Counted from the stretch's first letter, positions 1 through 6,905 are shown. The stretch is 8,721 nt of DNA from Erysipelotrichia bacterium (GCA_009929095.1 SABF01000053.1:1-8721); one strand, 5' to 3'. Notes: generated from the sequence alone by a model not told the origin. Program-made: numbers and translations.

Positions 1-547
1 TACCGTAAGTGCTGCAGAGCATTGTTGCAATCAGTGCAATCAGACCGCAGAGCACTGCCCATTTAGTCTGCTCTCCAGTCACGCTTGAAGTCTGAAGGTT
101 GGAAACTGCACTTGATGCAAGACTTAGGCCAATAATGGAAACTGTCGGCCCAATGACAACTGCAGGCATTAGTCGGTCAATCCATCCGACACCGATCTTT
201 TTGACAATTATTGCAAATATGACGTAAACCAGTCCGGCAAATACAGCACCGATGATCAGTCCAAGATAGCCGACTTCAAGACTGGCAGCTCCGGCGAATG
301 CGGCAGACATAGACCCGATAAATGCAAAAGAAGAGCCCAGGAATACCGGGCTCTTGCGTGCAGTGAATAAAATATAGATGAATGTGCCTGTTCCTGCACC
401 GAATAAAGCTGCTGCGGTACTCATGCCATTGCCGATAATCAGAGGTACTGCGATAGTTGCGGCCATAATTGCCAGCACCTGCTGGAATGCGAAAACAATT
501 ACTTTTTTAGAACTTGGCCTGTCTTCAATGTTGTAGACGAGTTTCAT
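1..547 (-). CDS. uraA: Uracil permease, N-terminal part (cut by window edge)
   Basis: This is the N-terminal 182 residues of a nucleobase:cation symporter-2 (NCS2/NAT) permease, most like uracil permeases (UraA, PyrP), which take up uracil with protons across the cytoplasmic membrane. The start ATG is at 547-545, behind a strong AAAAGGGGGA site. Hydrophobic segments lie at about residues 15-38, 44-62, 68-88, 92-116 and 126-148. The stretch SPVFLGSSFAFIG (residues 66-78) matches the conserved UraA half-helix/strand that contacts uracil, and GPTVSIIGLSLA (133-144) matches the second helical repeat. The NAT signature and the C-terminal half lie outside the window. It is divergent from the TRIC gene across a dyad. 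Xanthine permeases are relatives, but the GSSFAFI segment favours uracil. The family is sure; the substrate is likely. Confidence 0.9.
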   Translation of the reverse strand, partial: MKLVYNIEDRPSSKKVIVFAFQQVLAIMAATIAVPLIIGNGMSTAAALFGAGTGTFIYILFTARKSPVFLGSSFAFIGSMSAAFAGAASLEVGYLGLIIGAVFAGLVYVIFAIIVKKIGVGWIDRLMPAVVIGPTVSIIGLSLASSAVSNLQTSSVTGEQTKWAVLCGLIALIATMLCSTYG

Positions 548-553
548 AATTTG

Positions 554-565
554 TTTCCCCCTTTT
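554..565 (-). promoter_or_regulatory. Strong ribosome binding site of uraA
   Basis: Read on the minus strand the site is AAAAGGGGGAAA, ending 6 nt before the uraA start codon. The run of five G is unusually strong. It contains AAGGGGGA, which is exactly complementary to one C-rich motif of the candidate small RNA at 6622-6629. Confidence 0.75.
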
Positions 566-596
566 GATTCAGCATCATATCAAAGCGCGGATCATA

Positions 597-625
597 AATA
601 AAGAGGAAAATGATCCATTATTCAA
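597..625 (-). promoter_or_regulatory. Possible uraA promoter
   Basis: On the minus strand a -35-like TTGAAT (620-625) is followed after 17 bp by a -10-like TTTATT (597-602), with four of six matches in each box. This would give a leader of about 43 nt. The -35 box lies inside the left arm of the 618-648 dyad, so a protein bound there would be expected to block the promoter. No PyrR RNA-binding element or purine riboswitch was recognised in the leader. Confidence 0.35.
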
Positions 626-648
626 AATATTCACTATATTTTGAATAA
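618..648. promoter_or_regulatory. Perfect 13-bp inverted repeat between divergent genes (probable operator)
   Basis: TTATTCAAAATAT (618-630) and ATATTTTGAATAA (636-648) are perfect reverse complements separated by TCACT. The dyad sits between divergent uraA and the TRIC gene and overlaps the best uraA -35 candidate. A further half-like copy, TTTTGAAAAT, follows at 651-660. I see no match to the PurR, Fur or PerR box consensus. A dimeric repressor site is the simplest reading; the regulator is unknown. The stem is almost entirely A/T, so a terminator is unlikely. Confidence 0.6.
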
Positions 649-722
649 ATTTTTGAAAATGTTGCAGTATTCAGATTTGTATGGCGAAATACAGCACATT
701 TTTATATAATTTTGAGGAGAAT

Positions 723-1373
723 ATGGAAAACCTAACTTTGGTACTTGAACTGATTGGTACAGTTGCATTTGCAATCTCAGGAGCACTGACCGGTCTGAAA
801 AAAGAAACGGATCTTCTTGGTGTTATTCTTTTGGGAATCATAACAGCAACCGGCGGCGGCATCTTTCGGGATATCCTGCTTGGTGTTTTTCCGCCAGCAG
901 CGTTTCGCAATCCACTATATGTACTGACTGCAACCATCACTTCACTAGCAGTGTTTGTGATTGCGGCAGTTCAGATGAAGCACGGCCGATTGGCAAATAT
1001 CTCCAGCAGCAAATCGCTGCTTCTTCTGATGGATTCAGTTGGTCTCGGCGTATTTACTATTATGGGTGTTCAGACAGCCTGGACAATGTTTGGCAATAAT
1101 GGATTTCTGTGCGTATTCTCCGGAGTGATTACCGGTGTTGGCGGCGGACTTTTGAGAGATATGATTGTCAGTGTTCTGCCTGATATCTTTGCTAAGCATA
1201 TTTATGCAGTCGCAGCAATCATTGGAACGGAAGCAGAACTGATATTCCTTCGTGTGAATCTCCCTAAGGCGGGAGCAATCGCCGGAATTCTTACTGTTGC
1301 CGCAATCCGTCTTCTGGCAGCTCATTATGAATGGGATCTGCCAAAGCTGAAGGGCTATCGAAAAGACGTATAA
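723..1373 (+). CDS. TRIC-type cation channel family protein (UPF0126, YicG/YadS-like)
   Basis: This is an integral membrane protein of 216 residues, close to the roughly 200-residue family norm. The family (formerly UPF0126 or glycine transporter domain) is now known as the prokaryotic relatives of TRIC trimeric intracellular cation channels; the physiological role in bacteria is poorly defined. The internal duplication is visible. Each three-helix repeat carries a GGG kink followed by RD: ATGGGIFRD at residues 42-50 and GVGGGLLRD at 138-146. About seven hydrophobic segments span residues 4 to 200. I chose the ATG at 723 because GAGGAGA lies at 714-720 (short spacing) and MENLTLVLELIGTVAFAISG begins as family members do. 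An in-frame ATG at 681 would add 14 residues but has no ribosome site. It is divergent from uraA. Confidence 0.88.
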   Translation: MENLTLVLELIGTVAFAISGALTGLKKETDLLGVILLGIITATGGGIFRDILLGVFPPAAFRNPLYVLTATITSLAVFVIAAVQMKHGRLANISSSKSLLLLMDSVGLGVFTIMGVQTAWTMFGNNGFLCVFSGVITGVGGGLLRDMIVSVLPDIFAKHIYAVAAIIGTEAELIFLRVNLPKAGAIAGILTVAAIRLLAAHYEWDLPKLKGYRKDV

Positions 1374-1382
1374 CATCATTCC

Positions 1383-1411
1383 TGAAACAGACAGTTTCCT
1401 TCGGCTATAAT
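1383..1411 (+). promoter_or_regulatory. Probable promoter of the sbcD-sbcC-DUF1294-punA run
   Basis: A perfect -10 box TATAAT (1406-1411) is preceded by a weak -35 region around CTGAAAC (1382-1388), giving a 17-18 bp spacer. The predicted transcript start near 1418 leaves a leader of only about 19 nt before the ATG at 1437. The -10 box overlaps an in-frame ATG at 1410, which argues that this ATG is not the true start. A short dyad, GAAAC at 1384-1388 and GTTTC at 1394-1398, lies over the -35 and spacer region. Confidence 0.5.
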
Positions 1412-1436
1412 GGATACAGAAAGGCTGGTGCAGCAT

Positions 1437-2585
1437 ATGAGACTGGCACATCTTTCAGATCTTCATCTTGGCAAGAATGTCAATAATTATTCGATGATTG
1501 AAGATCAGAAATATATACTTAATCAAATCACAGATATTATTGCCCAGGAACATGCTGATGCTGTGATCATTGCCGGCGATGTGTATGATAGGCCCATCCC
1601 GCCAGCCGATGCTGTTTCTCTTTTGAATGAATTTCTATATGAACTGAACAGAATGAAGATTGAAGTGATCATAATTGCCGGCAATCATGATTCTGGTGAT
1701 CGTCTTAATTTTGCGTCCGAATTATTAGAACGTGTCAAAGTGCATATTGCCGGAACTTATAACGGAAGTATTTCCTGCCTGAGTCTTTTCGATGAGTATG
1801 GACCGGTTCATTTCTACAGCGTACCGTATCTGAGACCATCGGCGGTCAATCGAAAGATGCCAGATGAATCAGCACCTGTCAAGAATACTCAGGAAGCGAT
1901 GCGGCATGTGCTTGGCAATACTCCGATGATCATGGAAGATCGCAATATTTTAATTGCGCATCAGTTTGTGGCTGGTGCACAGGTAGATGAGAATGGTTCT
2001 GAGGAATTGGAAGTTGGCGGCACGGATCAGGTTGCATCTTCTTTGTTTCAGATGTTTGACTATACTGCTCTTGGTCATATTCACCGTCCTCAGAAGGCTG
2101 GCAGTGAATGGGTGCGTTATTCCGGATCACCGCTCAGCTATTCTTTTGCAGAAGAGAATCAGATCAAGAGCGTTCCGATCGTTGAATTAAAAGAAAAGGG
2201 TGACATCAAAGTTCATCTTCATCCTTTGAAACCATTCAGAAAGATGGAGGAATTGAGCGGGCTGTTTGCAGATGTGATGCAGGACACCTGTATCCGCGAT
2301 CACAGCAGCAGCTATCTGCGAATTATCCTGCAGGATGAACAGGATATTCCGGATGCAGCAGCAAGACTTAAAGCTCAATATCCATATCTGATGAGATTGG
2401 ATTATGACAATACTAGAACCCGCAGTGAAATGGTCATAAGTGCAGCCGAGCGAGTGGAGCAGAAAACACCGCTGGAACTGTTTGAAGAATTCTATGAGCT
2501 GCAGAATGGTATGGCAATGAATGAAGAACAAAGAAATCTTGCAAAACAGGAAATTATCAGAATATTTGAAAAGGAGCAGGCATGA
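1437..2585 (+). CDS. sbcD: Exonuclease subunit SbcD (Mre11-like)
   Basis: This is the nuclease subunit of the SbcCD complex, a manganese-dependent phosphoesterase that, with SbcC, cuts DNA hairpins and trims blocked double-strand ends. All calcineurin-like phosphoesterase motifs are present in the 382-residue form: SDLHLGK with D8 and H10, GDVYDR with D48, GNHDSGDR with N83 and H84, H175 in AHQFVAG, and GHIH with H214 and H216. The SbcD C-terminal capping domain follows, to about residue 380. I chose the ATG at 1437 because MRLAHLSDLHLGK begins like typical SbcD. The ATG at 1410 adds nine residues, lacks a ribosome site and overlaps the -10 box. The ribosome site is weak (AAGG then GGTG at 1421-1430). 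Its stop overlaps the sbcC start (ATGA), so the two subunits are probably translationally coupled. Confidence 0.95.
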   Translation: MRLAHLSDLHLGKNVNNYSMIEDQKYILNQITDIIAQEHADAVIIAGDVYDRPIPPADAVSLLNEFLYELNRMKIEVIIIAGNHDSGDRLNFASELLERVKVHIAGTYNGSISCLSLFDEYGPVHFYSVPYLRPSAVNRKMPDESAPVKNTQEAMRHVLGNTPMIMEDRNILIAHQFVAGAQVDENGSEELEVGGTDQVASSLFQMFDYTALGHIHRPQKAGSEWVRYSGSPLSYSFAEENQIKSVPIVELKEKGDIKVHLHPLKPFRKMEELSGLFADVMQDTCIRDHSSSYLRIILQDEQDIPDAAARLKAQYPYLMRLDYDNTRTRSEMVISAAERVEQKTPLELFEEFYELQNGMAMNEEQRNLAKQEIIRIFEKEQA

Positions 2586-5392
2586 GACCGGTCAAGCTTA
2601 CGATGTCTGCATTTGGACCGTATGCAGGAAAAACTGAACTCGATTTTTCTCTTCTGGGTGATCATGGCCTGTATTTGATAACAGGGGATACCGGCGCAGG
2701 GAAAACGACCATTTTTGATGCGATTGCTTTTGCACTGTACGGGGAAGCCAGCGGAGATCTTCGCTCGGGATCCATGCTCAGAAGCCAGTGTGCAGATGCT
2801 GCAGCAGATACCAATGTGGAACTGGAATTTATGTTTCAGGAAAAGGTGTACCATGTACATCGCAGTCCGGCATATATGGTACAGAGAGTATTAAAAAATG
2901 GCTCTGTACGCATGTCTAACAAAGCTCCGACAGCAGAACTGGTATATTCGGATGGTCATGCAGTCAGTGGCAATGCGGCAGTTACTGCAGCCATTCAGAA
3001 GCTTACCGGTCTTGACCGTCAGCAGTTTTCGGAAATAGCAATGATAGCGCAGGGCAGTTTTCAGCAGCTCCTGAATGCTGATACAAAAAAACGAAATGAA
3101 ATATTCCGTCAGCTTTTTCATACTGATCAGTTTAAGATTCTGCAGGATCAGCTGAAGAGCGATGCCAATTTACTGCAGTCTCAGCTGAATGAGACAAGGA
3201 CACAGATTGCCAGGATTATATCCGACATCCAAGTCAAAGAGGGGACAGAAGCAGAACAGAAACTGAATGATCTGAAGATGGCAGGAGAGAATGTCAGAGC
3301 TGCTGATGCGGAATCGCTGATCGCGGAGCAGAATTTTCAGGATGAAAAACTTCTTGGCGATTTGAAACGGCAGGAAATATCAATTCAGAAGCAGATTGGT
3401 GATATTGCTGCTGAACTTGGAAAACTGGAGAATACGCAGAAACAGCATGATCAGTATAAAAGTTTTCTTTATGAACTGCCGATTCTGAAACAGAAACAAA
3501 AAGATACATCAAATTTGTTCCGCACATTGCAGGAACAGGGTGAGCTGCAGAAAATAAACGATCTGAAAAATAATCTGGGAGCTGAAAAAGATCATCTGCA
3601 GGAATACGAAATTCTGCGCAGTAAGAAAGAATCAGCTCGGAAGATCAGTGAAGAACTTAACATTTCAGAAACATTGCTCATGAAGACAGAAACCGATATT
3701 CGTGAAAAAAGAGCACAGGAAACATCCTTTCGGGAAGAACTGCGTTCTTTGGCAGATGCGATGGAGCAGCTTGGTCAATTGAAAGCAGAACGTGTTCAGC
3801 TGGATCAGCGAATGGATGCTCTTCAGCGAGCTTTGCTGAAAAGAAAAAGTGTCCATGATGCATCTGATGAATACGAAACGGCTGTTCAAAAATTGAAAAA
3901 GGATTCTTCTGATTATCAGAAGTGTGCGGAGGAATACGCACATCTATTGAAATCATATCTTGCCGGTCAAGCTGGTATCCTTGCTTCAAAGCTGGAAGAC
4001 CATATGCCCTGTCCGGTATGCGGATCAACTGTTCATCCAAATCCCGTAAAAAAGAATGGCTATACTCCATCCCAGGATGAGGTTGATGCAGCGCAGAAAA
4101 CAAAAGAAGATGCAGAAGCACGTTTCAGGAATTCGGGAAGCATTGCATCTTCACAGAAGGAAAAGAAGGAAGCAGCAGAACAGGCATTTCTTGAAGAACT
4201 GGAGACAGCCGGTGTTTTGCATGAAAATGGTGCACTGGATGCGGCGCTGCTGGCAGTGAAGAAAGAGATAGAAGCATATAAAGCTCATTATTTAGATGCG
4301 CAGAAGAAAGCAGAACGCTTCAAGATACTGAATGAAAGACTGCCTGAACTTCGCAAACAGATTGATGCTTCAGAACGAAAACAGAATGAAACTGCTGCTC
4401 GGAGAACAGCAATGGCTACGGACCTAAAGCACATGCAGGAACGGATTGAGGAACTCCAAAAGAAACTGTCTTATACGGACTATGAGGATGCTCTGAAGCA
4501 TCTGAAGCAGAAAGAACTGGAAATTCTGGCACGTGATAACACATATAATACAGCTCGAAAGAATAGTGAAGATGCAGCCAATGCGATCATCAATATGCAG
4601 TCTCAGATGAAAAATCTTGAGGACAGTATTTCTGAGAGTATTCGTATGATGTCTTCTAAAGATCTGCTTCGTCAGATCACCGGACTGCAGGCTGAAAAGA
4701 AACAGTCAGAAGCTGCTCAGAGGTCACTGACGGATCAGATCAGCGAATGCAGCAGTTCGCTCAGGACCAACCGACAGGCAGGAAAGAGACTTGCCGAATG
4801 CATCAAAAATGGTTCGGAGAGTCTGGAAAAATATCAGCTGATGCAGTCGCTTGCAGAAACTGCCGGGGCAGGTATGAAAGGAAAGCAGAAGATTACACTT
4901 GAGGACTATGTACAGATGGCATACTTTGATGCGATTCTTTCCAGAGCTAATCTGCGTCTGAAAATGCTGTCCAATGGCCGTTACGACCTTGTCAGAAGTG
5001 AGGCTTTGGGAGCGCAGAGCCATAATGCTCTGGATCTGGATGTCATAGATCACTATACAGGTCGGCAAAGATCAGTGAAGTCGCTGTCCGGCGGTGAGTC
5101 ATTTCAGGCTTCTTTGGCGCTGGCACTGGGTCTTTCAGATGAAGTGCAGAGCCGGACCGGCGGAATCGAAATAGATGCCATGTTCATCGATGAGGGATTC
5201 GGCACACTGGACCGTACGTCTCTGGATTCTGCTGTACATGTTTTGGAGAAACTGTCCGGTGAACATCGTCTGATTGGAATTATCTCTCACGTTGAGGAAC
5301 TCTCAGGCAGAATTGACCGCAAGATTGAAGTCAAAAAGAATATCGAACCCGGTTCATTTGGCAGCAGTGCTCAGATCATAATCGAATCCTGA
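2582..5392 (+). CDS. sbcC: Exonuclease subunit SbcC (Rad50-like SMC ATPase)
   Basis: This is the ATPase and DNA-tethering subunit of SbcCD, 936 residues, near the usual 1000. The N-terminal half-ATPase has Walker A GDTGAGKT (residues 35-42) and a Q-loop at Q157 (IAQGSF). A long Glu/Lys/Gln-rich coiled coil runs from about 185 to 800. It is broken by a zinc-hook CPVCG with C477 and C480, where two SbcC chains meet. The C-terminal half has the ABC signature LSGGES (835-840), Walker B MFIDEGFG with D871 and E872, and a switch histidine H903. No key residue is missing and the frame is open throughout. The ATG overlaps the sbcD stop; GGAGC at 2573-2577 serves as ribosome site. DUF1294 begins 25 bp downstream with no terminator between. 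Confidence 0.96.
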   Translation: MRPVKLTMSAFGPYAGKTELDFSLLGDHGLYLITGDTGAGKTTIFDAIAFALYGEASGDLRSGSMLRSQCADAAADTNVELEFMFQEKVYHVHRSPAYMVQRVLKNGSVRMSNKAPTAELVYSDGHAVSGNAAVTAAIQKLTGLDRQQFSEIAMIAQGSFQQLLNADTKKRNEIFRQLFHTDQFKILQDQLKSDANLLQSQLNETRTQIARIISDIQVKEGTEAEQKLNDLKMAGENVRAADAESLIAEQNFQDEKLLGDLKRQEISIQKQIGDIAAELGKLENTQKQHDQYKSFLYELPILKQKQKDTSNLFRTLQEQGELQKINDLKNNLGAEKDHLQEYEILRSKKESARKISEELNISETLLMKTETDIREKRAQETSFREELRSLADAMEQLGQLKAERVQLDQRMDALQRALLKRKSVHDASDEYETAVQKLKKDSSDYQKCAEEYAHLLKSYLAGQAGILASKLEDHMPCPVCGSTVHPNPVKKNGYTPSQDEVDAAQKTKEDAEARFRNSGSIASSQKEKKEAAEQAFLEELETAGVLHENGALDAALLAVKKEIEAYKAHYLDAQKKAERFKILNERLPELRKQIDASERKQNETAARRTAMATDLKHMQERIEELQKKLSYTDYEDALKHLKQKELEILARDNTYNTARKNSEDAANAIINMQSQMKNLEDSISESIRMMSSKDLLRQITGLQAEKKQSEAAQRSLTDQISECSSSLRTNRQAGKRLAECIKNGSESLEKYQLMQSLAETAGAGMKGKQKITLEDYVQMAYFDAILSRANLRLKMLSNGRYDLVRSEALGAQSHNALDLDVIDHYTGRQRSVKSLSGGESFQASLALALGLSDEVQSRTGGIEIDAMFIDEGFGTLDRTSLDSAVHVLEKLSGEHRLIGIISHVEELSGRIDRKIEVKKNIEPGSFGSSAQIIIES

Positions 5393-5405
5393 TCTGCAGG
5401 CATGC

Positions 5406-5420
5406 TAAAATACATACATG
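5406..5420 (+). promoter_or_regulatory. Extended -10 promoter abutting the DUF1294 start (possible leaderless transcript)
   Basis: TGCTAAAAT (5403-5411) is a good extended -10 element with TAAAAT at 5406-5411. The expected transcript start, 7 nt downstream, is position 5418, the A of the start ATG. There is no Shine-Dalgarno sequence in the 20 nt upstream, which fits a leaderless message. The -35 region (TCGAAT, 5382-5387) is weak and lies inside the end of sbcC. Confidence 0.4.
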
Positions 5421-5702
5421 ACATTACTTGATGAAGGACTGCTGATCTATGCGGCAGTTATTAACTGCATTTGTTTCATGCTGTTTGGCCTGGATAAATA
5501 TTATGCAATTCACAGACATTGGCGAATACGGGAGCGTACACTGATTCTATGTGCGGCTCTGGGCGGAAGCGTCGGTGCTCTGGCTGGTATGAAAGTGTTT
5601 CATCATAAGACTCTTCACGGCAGGTTCAGCATTGGTGTCCCGATGATTCTGCTCGTGCAGCTGGCGGCTGTGATATGGCTGAAAGTGAGGAATGTTATAT
5701 GA
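5418..5702 (+). CDS. DUF1294 family small membrane protein (YsdA-like)
   Basis: This 94-residue protein has the full DUF1294 pattern, seen for example in Bacillus YsdA. An N-terminal membrane segment (about 6-24) is followed by GLDKYYA (24-30), the basic motif WRIRERTL (35-42), a small-residue helix LCAALGGSVGALAGM (44-58), FHHKTLHGRFSIGVP (61-75), and a last membrane segment (about 73-90). The function of the family is unknown. The length is typical, so it is intact. It starts 25 bp after sbcC, has no visible ribosome site, and its TGA overlaps the punA ATG (ATGA). It could be read from the sbcDC message or from its own leaderless promoter. Confidence 0.87.
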   Translation: MTLLDEGLLIYAAVINCICFMLFGLDKYYAIHRHWRIRERTLILCAALGGSVGALAGMKVFHHKTLHGRFSIGVPMILLVQLAAVIWLKVRNVI

Positions 5703-6523
5703 ATGAAAATCTTGAAGAACGAATCCGAAAGGCAGCGTCTGAAATCCGTAAACGCACTGATGCGGCTCCTTCAATCGGAATTGTACTGGGAAGCGGACTT
5801 TCGGATTTTGCAAGGAATCTGGAGAATCCTGTTTCGGTTCCGTTCGAAGAAATTGAAGGTATGCCGGTGTCAACTGTAGCTGGACATCGCGGTGAATTTG
5901 TGTTTGGCACGCTGAATGGCAAAACGGCAGTAGTTCAGAGCGGGCGTGTACATTATTACGAAGGTTACAGCCAGCAGGAAATTACAATACCAATTCGTGT
6001 AATGAACCTGCTTGGAGTGTCGTCAATAATACTGACCAATGCGGCGGGCGGCATCAATACGGATTATAGGCCTGGTGATCTGATGCTGATAAGCGATCAT
6101 ATCAACTATTCCGGAGTGAATCCGCTGCGTGGCATGAATCTGGAATCTTTTGGTCCAAGATTCCCGGATATGTCGGATATTTATACGAAGAGTCTGCGCC
6201 GGAACCTGCATGAAAAATGTGCAGAAGCCGGCATTGAGCTGAGGGAAGGCGTCTATATTATGTATTTTGGACCGAGTTATGAAACGCCGGCAGAAATCAG
6301 AGCGTTCAGAACCATGGGTGCAGATGCGGCTGGTATGTCTACAGCACCAGAGGCAATTGTTGCTAGACATGCAGGCATGCAGGTCATAGGCATTTCCTGC
6401 ATCACTAATATGGCTGCTGGAATTCTGGACCAGAAGCTGACTCATGAGGAGATATCAGCAGCGGCAGACAAAGCGTCCGGTATCTTCACGAAAGTTCTGA
6501 AGCTGGCCGCAGATCTTCTTTAG
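5699..6523 (+). CDS. punA: Purine nucleoside phosphorylase, trimeric inosine/guanosine type
   Basis: This enzyme splits purine (deoxy)nucleosides with phosphate to free base and (deoxy)ribose-1-phosphate, feeding purine salvage in the cytoplasm. The 274 residues match the trimeric PNP-I family (PupG/PunA). Phosphate contacts are S32 in LGSGLSD, R83 and H85 in SGRVHYYEGY, and S214 in GMSTAPE. Base and ribose contacts are NAAGG (114-118), E195 in GPSYETPAE, M213, and N237 in CITNMAAG. Asn rather than Asp at 237 points to 6-oxopurines (inosine, guanosine). The start at 5699 has GAGGA at 5687-5691 with 7-nt spacing and overlaps the DUF1294 stop. An in-frame ATG at 5675 would add eight residues inside the upstream gene and lacks this spacing. 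It is the last gene before the 6683-6709 terminator. Confidence 0.95.
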   Translation: MNENLEERIRKAASEIRKRTDAAPSIGIVLGSGLSDFARNLENPVSVPFEEIEGMPVSTVAGHRGEFVFGTLNGKTAVVQSGRVHYYEGYSQQEITIPIRVMNLLGVSSIILTNAAGGINTDYRPGDLMLISDHINYSGVNPLRGMNLESFGPRFPDMSDIYTKSLRRNLHEKCAEAGIELREGVYIMYFGPSYETPAEIRAFRTMGADAAGMSTAPEAIVARHAGMQVIGISCITNMAAGILDQKLTHEEISAAADKASGIFTKVLKLAADLL

Positions 6524-6547
6524 TCAATCACATAAATTCACACAGTC

Positions 6548-6576
6548 ATGACATTATTCTGCGTAAGGTATTTCAT
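6548..6576 (+). promoter_or_regulatory. Possible promoter of the candidate small RNA
   Basis: ATGACA (6548-6553, five of six matches to the -35 consensus) and TTTCAT (6571-6576, four of six matches) are separated by exactly 17 bp. The predicted start, around 6583-6586, falls right at the 5' base of the first hairpin. An alternative -10, TATCAT at 6576-6581, gives a start near 6588. Confidence 0.35.
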
Positions 6577-6582
6577 ATCATA

Positions 6583-6709
6583 TGGGTACAGACAAAGAAA
6601 AGTCTGTACGGAATAGCCGGATCCCCCTTATCCAGACTCCGTGATTCAATCCCCTTTCTATTGTTGATAATAATAAATCCGGAAAAGCCCCTGGCGAGAG
6701 GGGTTTTTT
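6583..6709 (+). ncRNA. Candidate C-rich-loop small regulatory RNA
   Basis: This segment reads as a compact structured RNA of about 125 nt. A perfect 8-bp hairpin, GTACAGAC (6586-6593) and GTCTGTAC (6602-6609), opens it. GGAT and ATCC (6619-6622, 6630-6633) enclose the loop CCCCCTT. CAAT and ATTG (6647-6650, 6660-6663) enclose the loop CCCCTTTCT. The intrinsic terminator closes it. Alternatively CCGGAT (6617-6622) can pair with ATCCGG (6677-6682), closing the middle as one domain next to the terminator. Single-stranded C-rich loops that bind ribosome sites are typical of Gram-positive small RNAs (the RsaE and LhrC types). I recognise no known RNA family. It might instead be only the 3' untranslated region of punA, or an RNA processed from it. 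Confidence 0.45.
6683..6709 (+). terminator. Strong intrinsic terminator
   Basis: CCCCT (6688-6692) pairs with AGGGG (6699-6703) around the loop GGCGAG and is followed by six T (6704-6709). The stem extends outward by a G-T pair and by AAAA (6683-6686) with the T run. It ends the candidate small RNA and probably also read-through from the punA operon. It is less efficient on the opposite strand, where the trailing T run is shorter. Confidence 0.88.
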
Positions 6710-6866
6710 CGTTACTTTTTAAGAACCTGTCAGCGTTGGAAGCCGCTGCCTGTTGGCATCATCAGGTGCTGTATCTGAAAATGTCAAAACTGGCATGGTT
6801 ATTTCAAAAATGCATATAGACAGCTGTCAGAAAATGCGAAATCGATTAAGACCATTACCTTGGCAC

Positions 6867-6905
6867 ACAATTCAAGTTTATTATGCATGGCGATACTTGA
6901 ATTGT
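6867..6905. repeat. 11-bp perfect inverted repeat over a promoter -35 region
   Basis: ACAATTCAAGT (6867-6877) and ACTTGAATTGT (6895-6905) are perfect reverse complements with a 17-bp spacer, so the arm centres are 28 bp apart. The right arm covers the -35 region of the TATAAT box at 6917-6922. No T run follows, so it is not a terminator. It could be a pair of operator half-sites or a hairpin at the end of an upstream transcript. The binding protein is unknown. The core TTCAA/TTGAA also occurs in the 618-648 dyad. Confidence 0.55.

Noticed and set aside
618..660. Dyad followed by a T run read as a terminator
   Set aside because: The stem is nearly all A/T, and the flanking genes diverge from this region, so no transcript would need to end here. 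An operator fits better.
681..722. Upstream in-frame start for the TRIC-type protein adding 14 residues
   Set aside because: It has no ribosome site at suitable distance, and the added residues are not family-like. The ATG at 723 follows GAGGAGA and begins like family members.
1035..1451. Minus-strand open frame of 138 codons, and similar antisense frames across sbcD, sbcC and punA
   Set aside because: They lie opposite well-supported genes, encode no recognisable domain and have no promoter or ribosome site. They are by-products of the coding strand.
6641..6655. tRNA T-arm-like stretch (GATTCAATCCCC)
   Set aside because: No acceptor stem, D-arm or anticodon arm could be placed around it, so it is not a tRNA.
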